Source of the DNA: Tessaracoccus oleiagri
GTDB lineage: Bacteria > Actinomycetota > Actinomycetes > Propionibacteriales > Propionibacteriaceae
Assembly: GCF_900103275.1 (NCBI RefSeq)
Contig: NZ_FNGP01000001.1
Location: 434,001-498,000, forward strand
Length of the DNA stretch: 64,000 nucleotides
Direction: 5' to 3'
Shown here: positions 60,504 through 64,000 of the stretch, piece by piece
How the letters are laid out: the number at the start of each line of letters is the position of its first letter
How positions within the stretch are numbered: the stretch's first letter is position 1
Position numbers and translations under genes: made by a program
The notes under the pieces: model-generated
Seen by the model: only the letters and a program-made list of their open reading frames with translations
Told to the model about the DNA's origin: nothing
Database searches by the model: none

Positions 60504-61100
60504 CTAAGCGGGGGCGGCCTCGTCGCGAGTGAGTTTCGCGCGCAACCACCGCCAGCCGCGCCGGATCCTCGACAGCAGCGCCCAAGCGATCCACAGCATG
60601 ACCCCGAGCAGGATCGCGGCGACGATGGCGGCCGCGACGGGGAACGTCGCCGCCAGCGCCGCCACCGACACGACGCCGATGTCCCCCGCCACGGAGGCGC
60701 CGACGTTGCTCACCGGCTCCGGCGACGTGTTGACCGCCAGCCGGATGCCCGCCTTGGTGAGATGCGACACCAGCGCCGTCACGCCGCCCACGGCGGCGAG
60801 GGAGATCGTCAGCAGGTCGCCTTCCGCTCCCGCGATCAGCGCGCCGATGACGGCACCGACGATCGGGCGGATGGCGGTCGACGGCACGTCCCAGAGGGAG
60901 TCGACGACCGGGACCTTGTCGGCGACGAACTCCACCAGGGCCAGCACCCCCATGACGATGAGCACGTCGGTGCGCTGGAGGCCCTCCGGCACCCCGCCCA
61001 CGTCGACGAAGCGGCCGAGCAGACCGAGCACCAGCACCGTCGCGTAGGCGTTGATGCCGGACGCCCAGCCGGAGGCGAACGTCATGCCGAGCAGATCCAT
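60504..61100 (-). CDS. DUF4126-family membrane protein
   Basis: 198 residues from ATG 61098-61100. Several helices with small-residue-rich loops: GMTFASGWASGINAYATVLV at the N-terminus and VEFVADKVPVVDSLWDVPST, typical of this family. C-terminal Arg/Trp-rich tail is cytoplasmic. Function unknown. Convergent with the WYL gene. Confidence 0.8.
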   Translation of the reverse strand: MDLLGMTFASGWASGINAYATVLVLGLLGRFVDVGGVPEGLQRTDVLIVMGVLALVEFVADKVPVVDSLWDVPSTAIRPIVGAVIGALIAGAEGDLLTISLAAVGGVTALVSHLTKAGIRLAVNTSPEPVSNVGASVAGDIGVVSVAALAATFPVAAAIVAAILLGVMLWIAWALLSRIRRGWRWLRAKLTRDEAAPA

Positions 61101-61246
61101 GCCCCGATTATCGGGCGCACCAGGTCCGCGGGCGGGCCCGGGATCGCTTCCTGAGAGAAGTCCTCATCAAAGCGTCTCGCGCGCACGGGAAGTACGGCGT
61201 AGTGAACCTGTGATTGACCTGTGAATCCGCTCGAGGATTTGGATTC

Positions 61247-61264
61247 TTCCTGAGAATCTCTCAG
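61247..61264. promoter_or_regulatory. Small dyad upstream of M23 peptidase gene
   Basis: CTGAGA-ATC-TCTCAG (61250-61264) is a perfect dyad 41 bases before the start codon. TTCCTGAGA at its left edge (61247) also occurs at 61148, 99 bases upstream. This 206-base gap is AT-richer than its surroundings and may be a regulated promoter or a structured leader. Weak call. Confidence 0.3.
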
Positions 61265-61305
61265 AGTGGTGGACGGTCAAAGAAACAGAAGAAGGGAACT
61301 ACTTC

Positions 61306-62376
61306 ATGAACAAGACCGCAATCACGCCACGTCGCGCGATCGGCCACACGCCGTCACCCTCCGCCGGCTGGTGGCGACGCTCTGCCGTGGCCGGACTGGC
61401 CTCAGTCGCGATGGGGCTGAGCGGCATGGCCGTCACCAGCGCCTCCGCCGACGAGACCGTCGAGCCGACGGTGAGCGCCGAGGCCCAGGGCTCCTACGAG
61501 ACCGGCGCCACGACCCGTGACGAGCAGAGCGCCGACGCCGCCGACTACGGCCAGGCGACGGCCGACGAGGCCAACGCCTCCGTCGAGGCCGAGGCGTTCA
61601 CCGAAGAGTCGCAGGAGGAGGCACCCGCCGAGGAGCCCGCTGCCGAGGAGCCTGCCGTCGAGGAGTCGGCCCCGGTGGAGGATGGGGCTCCCGTCGAGGA
61701 GACCGCCCCCGTCGAGGAGACCGCCCCCGTCGAGGACACGGCGACCGAGGAGACCGCGGCAACCGAGCGGCCCGTCGACCAGGCGCCGGCCCCCGCGCCG
61801 AAGCGCGCGGCGTACGGCACCGAGCTGTCGGAGGTCACCTCCGCGGAGACGCCGCGCCGCGCCACCGCCACCGAGCACCGCGGGATCGGCGACCAGGTCC
61901 GCACGCACGTGCAGGACCGCACCGTCGCCTCGAGCGGCGCGAGCAACACCGTCGTCGACGGCGCCTCCCTGCCGCTCAGCGCCGGTAGCTACCGCCTGAG
62001 CGCCGTGTTCGGCGCCACCGGCCTGTGGTCGAAGTACCACACCGGGCTGGACTTCGCTGCGGCCGGCGGGACGGACGTCTACTCCGTCGTCGACGGCACG
62101 GTCGTGGCGGGCTCCGCCGGCGGCTGGGCCGGGCAGCACGTCATCGTCCGCGCCGACGACGGCTCCCACACGCTGTACGCGCACCTCAGCGCCAAGACCG
62201 TCCAAGTGGGCGAACGCGTGGAGGCCGGCCAGCACATCGGCGACGTCGGCAGCACCGGTCGCGCGTTCGGCGACCACCTGCACTTCGAGTACTACCCCGC
62301 CGGCGCCACGCCGGGCGACGTGTACTCTGCGGGCGACCCGCTCGACTACCTGCGGGGTCTCGGCCTCCAGCCCTGA
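61306..62376 (+). CDS. Secreted M23 peptidase with acidic Pro/Glu repeat linker
   Basis: 356 residues from ATG 61306 (GAAGGGA upstream). A long N-terminal signal region (to about residue 49, ASA-DE cleavage) is followed by an acidic Glu/Ala/Pro/Val linker with repeats such as APVEETAPVEETAPVED (about residues 122-147). The C-terminal LytM domain is complete: YHTGLDFAAAGGTDVYSVVD (HxxxD), LYAHLS and FGDHLHFEYYP (HLH). It should cleave cell-wall peptide bridges at the cell surface. The gene ends in a strong terminator. Confidence 0.92.
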   Translation: MNKTAITPRRAIGHTPSPSAGWWRRSAVAGLASVAMGLSGMAVTSASADETVEPTVSAEAQGSYETGATTRDEQSADAADYGQATADEANASVEAEAFTEESQEEAPAEEPAAEEPAVEESAPVEDGAPVEETAPVEETAPVEDTATEETAATERPVDQAPAPAPKRAAYGTELSEVTSAETPRRATATEHRGIGDQVRTHVQDRTVASSGASNTVVDGASLPLSAGSYRLSAVFGATGLWSKYHTGLDFAAAGGTDVYSVVDGTVVAGSAGGWAGQHVIVRADDGSHTLYAHLSAKTVQVGERVEAGQHIGDVGSTGRAFGDHLHFEYYPAGATPGDVYSAGDPLDYLRGLGLQP

Positions 62377-62386
62377 CCCTGTCGCC

Positions 62387-62418
62387 GGGGGCCCGGACGG
62401 TTCGCCGTCCGGGCCCCC
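62387..62418 (+). terminator. Strong GC hairpin terminator after M23 gene
   Basis: GGGGGCCCGGACGG and its exact inverse enclose a TTCG tetraloop (62401-62404), a 14-bp perfect stem 10 bases after the peptidase stop. No long T tract follows, as is common in high-GC actinobacteria. Confidence 0.85.
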
Positions 62419-62436
62419 GTTGCTACCGTTCCACCC

Positions 62437-62973
62437 ATGAGTGATCTGATCGTCGTCGCCGCCCACCAGGAGGCCGCCCACCTCCCCGAGGACGTGCGCC
62501 TCGTGCTCACCGGGGTCGGCATGGTGCAGGCGGCCGTCGCGACGACCCGCGCCATCTGCGAGCACCGCCCGACACGCGTGGTGAACCTCGGCACCGCCGG
62601 CACGCTCGACCCCTCGCTGCGCGGCATCCAGCGCCCCTCTGCCGTCATCAACCGCGACCTCAACGCCGACGCCCTCCGCGCCGCCGGGCTGACCCCCGAC
62701 GAGCGCATCGAACTCGGCGGCGACGGCCCCGTCCTCGGGACCGGCGACTCCTTCGTGGTCGGCGGCCCGGAGCGCGACGGGCTCGCAGCCCGCTGCCAGC
62801 TCGTCGACATGGAAGGGTTCGCGATCGCCCACGCCTGCCGGATGCTCGGCGTCGAGCTGGTCATGGTCAAGCACGTCTCCGACGGGGCCGACGAGGGCGC
62901 GCTGGAGTGGCGCGACATCGTGGACGCCTCGGCCCGTGCCCTCGCCGTCGCCTACGCCGAGCTCCGCACATGA
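62437..62973 (+). CDS. MTA/SAH-nucleosidase-like phosphorylase-fold protein
   Basis: 178 residues from ATG 62437. Short member of the PNP/UDP superfamily: VLTGVGMVQAAVATTRAI, VVNLGTAGTLDPSLRG, GTGDSFVVGG, and LVDMEGFAIAHACRML with the conserved Met-Glu that contacts ribose. Cleaves a nucleoside such as methylthioadenosine or SAH in related enzymes. Overlaps the next gene by 4 bases (ATGA). Confidence 0.83.
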   Translation: MSDLIVVAAHQEAAHLPEDVRLVLTGVGMVQAAVATTRAICEHRPTRVVNLGTAGTLDPSLRGIQRPSAVINRDLNADALRAAGLTPDERIELGGDGPVLGTGDSFVVGGPERDGLAARCQLVDMEGFAIAHACRMLGVELVMVKHVSDGADEGALEWRDIVDASARALAVAYAELRT

Positions 62974-63587
62974 CGCCGGACCTGGTCGACGGCGACCTCA
63001 CCGACCTGCTCGAGCGCGACGACCACGAACTCACCCGCTTCGCCGAGCTGGACCTCGCCGGCCGCCGCCTCGCGGGCGTGACCTTCCTGGAGTGCCGGCT
63101 CGAGCGACTCCGGCTGGGCGACGCCAACCTCAAGGGTGCGCGCTTCGTCGCCACCACGCTCGCAGAGGTCTCCGCCCCCACGCTGTCCGCAGCCCGCGCC
63201 ACACTCCGGGAGGTGACGATCGCCTCGTCGCGGCTGGGCGCGGCGGAGCTCTACGAGTCGACGTGGCAGTCGGTGGTGGTGGAGGACTGCAAGGTCGAGT
63301 GGTTGAACCTCCGCTCCTCGACGCTCCGCGACGTGGTGTTCCGCCGCTGTCAGGTGGCGGACCTCGACCTTGGCGCCGCCCGCGCCACTGGCGTGAGGTT
63401 CGAGGACTGCGCGATCGGCACGCTCACCATCGACGACGCGCGCCTCTCCGAGGTAGACCTCCGCGACGCCCGCATCGACACCGTCAGCAGCCTCGACGCG
63501 CTCCGCGGCAGCACCATGACCCGCGCACAGGCCGACGGGCTCGTGCCCGCCTTCGCGGAGCGGTTCGGCTTCACCATCGAGGACTGA
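62970..63587 (+). CDS. Pentapeptide-repeat protein
   Basis: 205 residues from ATG 62970. Repeated A(D/N)LxX-like pentads run through most of the chain: LAGRRLAGVTFLECRLERLRL, LGDANLKGARF, LRSSTLRDVVFRRCQVADLD, DARLSEVDLRDARID. These form a right-handed square beta-helix. Some members protect gyrase, but most have no known function. Translationally coupled to the nucleosidase-like gene. Followed by a 79-bp palindromic element 8 bases after its stop. Confidence 0.88.
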   Translation: MTPDLVDGDLTDLLERDDHELTRFAELDLAGRRLAGVTFLECRLERLRLGDANLKGARFVATTLAEVSAPTLSAARATLREVTIASSRLGAAELYESTWQSVVVEDCKVEWLNLRSSTLRDVVFRRCQVADLDLGAARATGVRFEDCAIGTLTIDDARLSEVDLRDARIDTVSSLDALRGSTMTRAQADGLVPAFAERFGFTIED

Positions 63588-63595
63588 CCGCAGAT

Positions 63596-63674
63596 TTACA
63601 GAAAACTCATTTGCTGGGCGATCTCGCCGCTCCCGCCCAGCGTCGAGATCGCCCAGCAAATGAGTTTTCTGTAA
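63596..63674. repeat. 79-bp palindromic element, copy 2
   Basis: Arms 63596-63625 and 63645-63674 are exact 30-base inverses and identical to the arms of copy 1 at 31784-31862. The 19-base spacer (63626-63644) differs from copy 1 at three positions (first base, and two C/G or C/A changes). As with copy 1, the element follows closely after a stop codon. Confidence 0.9.
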
Positions 63675-63705
63675 TTCGGCCCCGCTCCCGGGTTAGCGTT
63701 TCGTC

Positions 63706-64000
63706 ATGAGTGAGTACCGCGCCACCTTCGAGGTCGAGTTGCTCCCCACCGAGACGGTGGTGGAGGGGACCGATCGCATGAACCTCACCAAGACGTGGTC
63801 CGGGGACCTCGAGGGCACCAGCCACGGCACCCTCGTCTCCGCGGGCGACCCGGCGCACGGGACCGCCGGCTACGTCGCGATCGAGCGCTTCACCGGCACC
63901 ATCGCCGGCCGGCGCGGCACCGTCGTCTTCCAGCAGTTCGCCACGATGGACGGTGGCGACGCGGCCCTCTACTACGAGGCCACGCCCGGCTCCGGCACCG
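63706..64000 (+). CDS. DUF3224-like protein, 3' end outside window
   Basis: 98 residues visible from ATG 63706 to the window edge, no stop. The strand pattern EVELLPTE, LTKTWSGDLEG, YVAIERFTGTIAGRRGTVVFQ and a terminal ATPGSGT match DUF3224 (a lipocalin-like beta-barrel), including the GRxGxxVxQ and PGSGT segments. Function unknown. Downstream of palindrome copy 2. Confidence 0.8.
   Translation, partial: MSEYRATFEVELLPTETVVEGTDRMNLTKTWSGDLEGTSHGTLVSAGDPAHGTAGYVAIERFTGTIAGRRGTVVFQQFATMDGGDAALYYEATPGSGT

Noticed and set aside
61101-61305. c-di-AMP (ydaO-type) riboswitch before the M23 peptidase gene, as seen for many actinobacterial wall hydrolases
   Set aside because: The conserved blocks of that riboswitch are not visible; only a small dyad and a repeated TTCCTGAGA were found.

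Overview
The window is a piece of chromosome from a high-GC Gram-positive bacterium (Actinomycetota; gene content and style suggest Propionibacteriaceae such as Tessaracoccus or a relative, but this is inference, since no rRNA or other phylogenetic marker is present). Most genes are strongly G/C-biased at third codon positions. Two stretches, about 1-2.3 kb and 8.0-15.7 kb, are visibly less biased and look acquired. No rRNA, tRNA, CRISPR, phage or transposase gene was seen.

Layout. 1-2.2 kb: the 3' end of an M23 peptidase, a small P-loop ATPase and two small membrane proteins. 2.38-7.96 kb: a sugar-import operon consisting of a metallo-beta-lactamase-fold lactonase-like hydrolase, a lipoprotein binding protein, a double ATPase, an RbsC-type permease and a LacI regulator, preceded by a perfect 26-bp palindrome. 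8.17-14.47 kb: a second sugar region with a ROK regulator, a LacI-type sensor protein lacking its DNA-binding domain, a family-1 binding protein with two permeases, and a divergent nucleoside-hydrolase-like enzyme. 14.45-15.7 kb: eroded genes and a small tandem repeat. 15.7-26.4 kb: a LacI-controlled operon with an ABC importer, a Tat-exported glycoamylase/GH144-like protein, a GH3 beta-glucosidase and a GH94 phosphorylase. Together these look like a beta-1,2-glucan (sophoro-oligosaccharide) pathway: cut outside, import, then phosphorolyse and hydrolyse inside.

26.5-38.4 kb holds housekeeping and accessory genes: TRIC-type channel, YCII protein plus ECF sigma factor, NarK-like MFS, HIT, TspO, a TerC protein behind a manganese-type (yybP-ykoY) riboswitch, pterin dehydratase, and a giant MacB-like ABC protein. 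38.4-43.1 kb is a thiol/metalloid/sulfur block: ArsC, Acr3 and ArsR with two matching operators, then DsrE-like protein, DsrC/TusE-like protein, an SQR-like flavoprotein and a Cys-rich copper-binding four-helix protein. 43.1-53.0 kb carries an ArsR-type regulator with an MFS exporter, a serine hydrolase, a class V aminotransferase, a CYTH-CHAD protein, a Tat-exported propeller-like protein and a hipBA toxin-antitoxin pair with equally spaced operators. 53.0-64.0 kb contains miscellaneous enzymes (EEP nuclease, methyltransferase, a PaiB-like fusion, nitronate monooxygenase, transaldolase, VOC protein, alpha/beta hydrolase with WYL regulator, M23 peptidase, MTA/SAH-type nucleosidase, pentapeptide-repeat protein) and ends inside a DUF3224-like gene.

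Two dispersed repeat families stand out. One is a 79-bp perfect palindrome element (two full copies, one related 86-bp element, one 13-bp fragment). The other has a TGAG...TCGAA architecture and has one copy inside the GH3 coding sequence and one just downstream of the GH94 gene.
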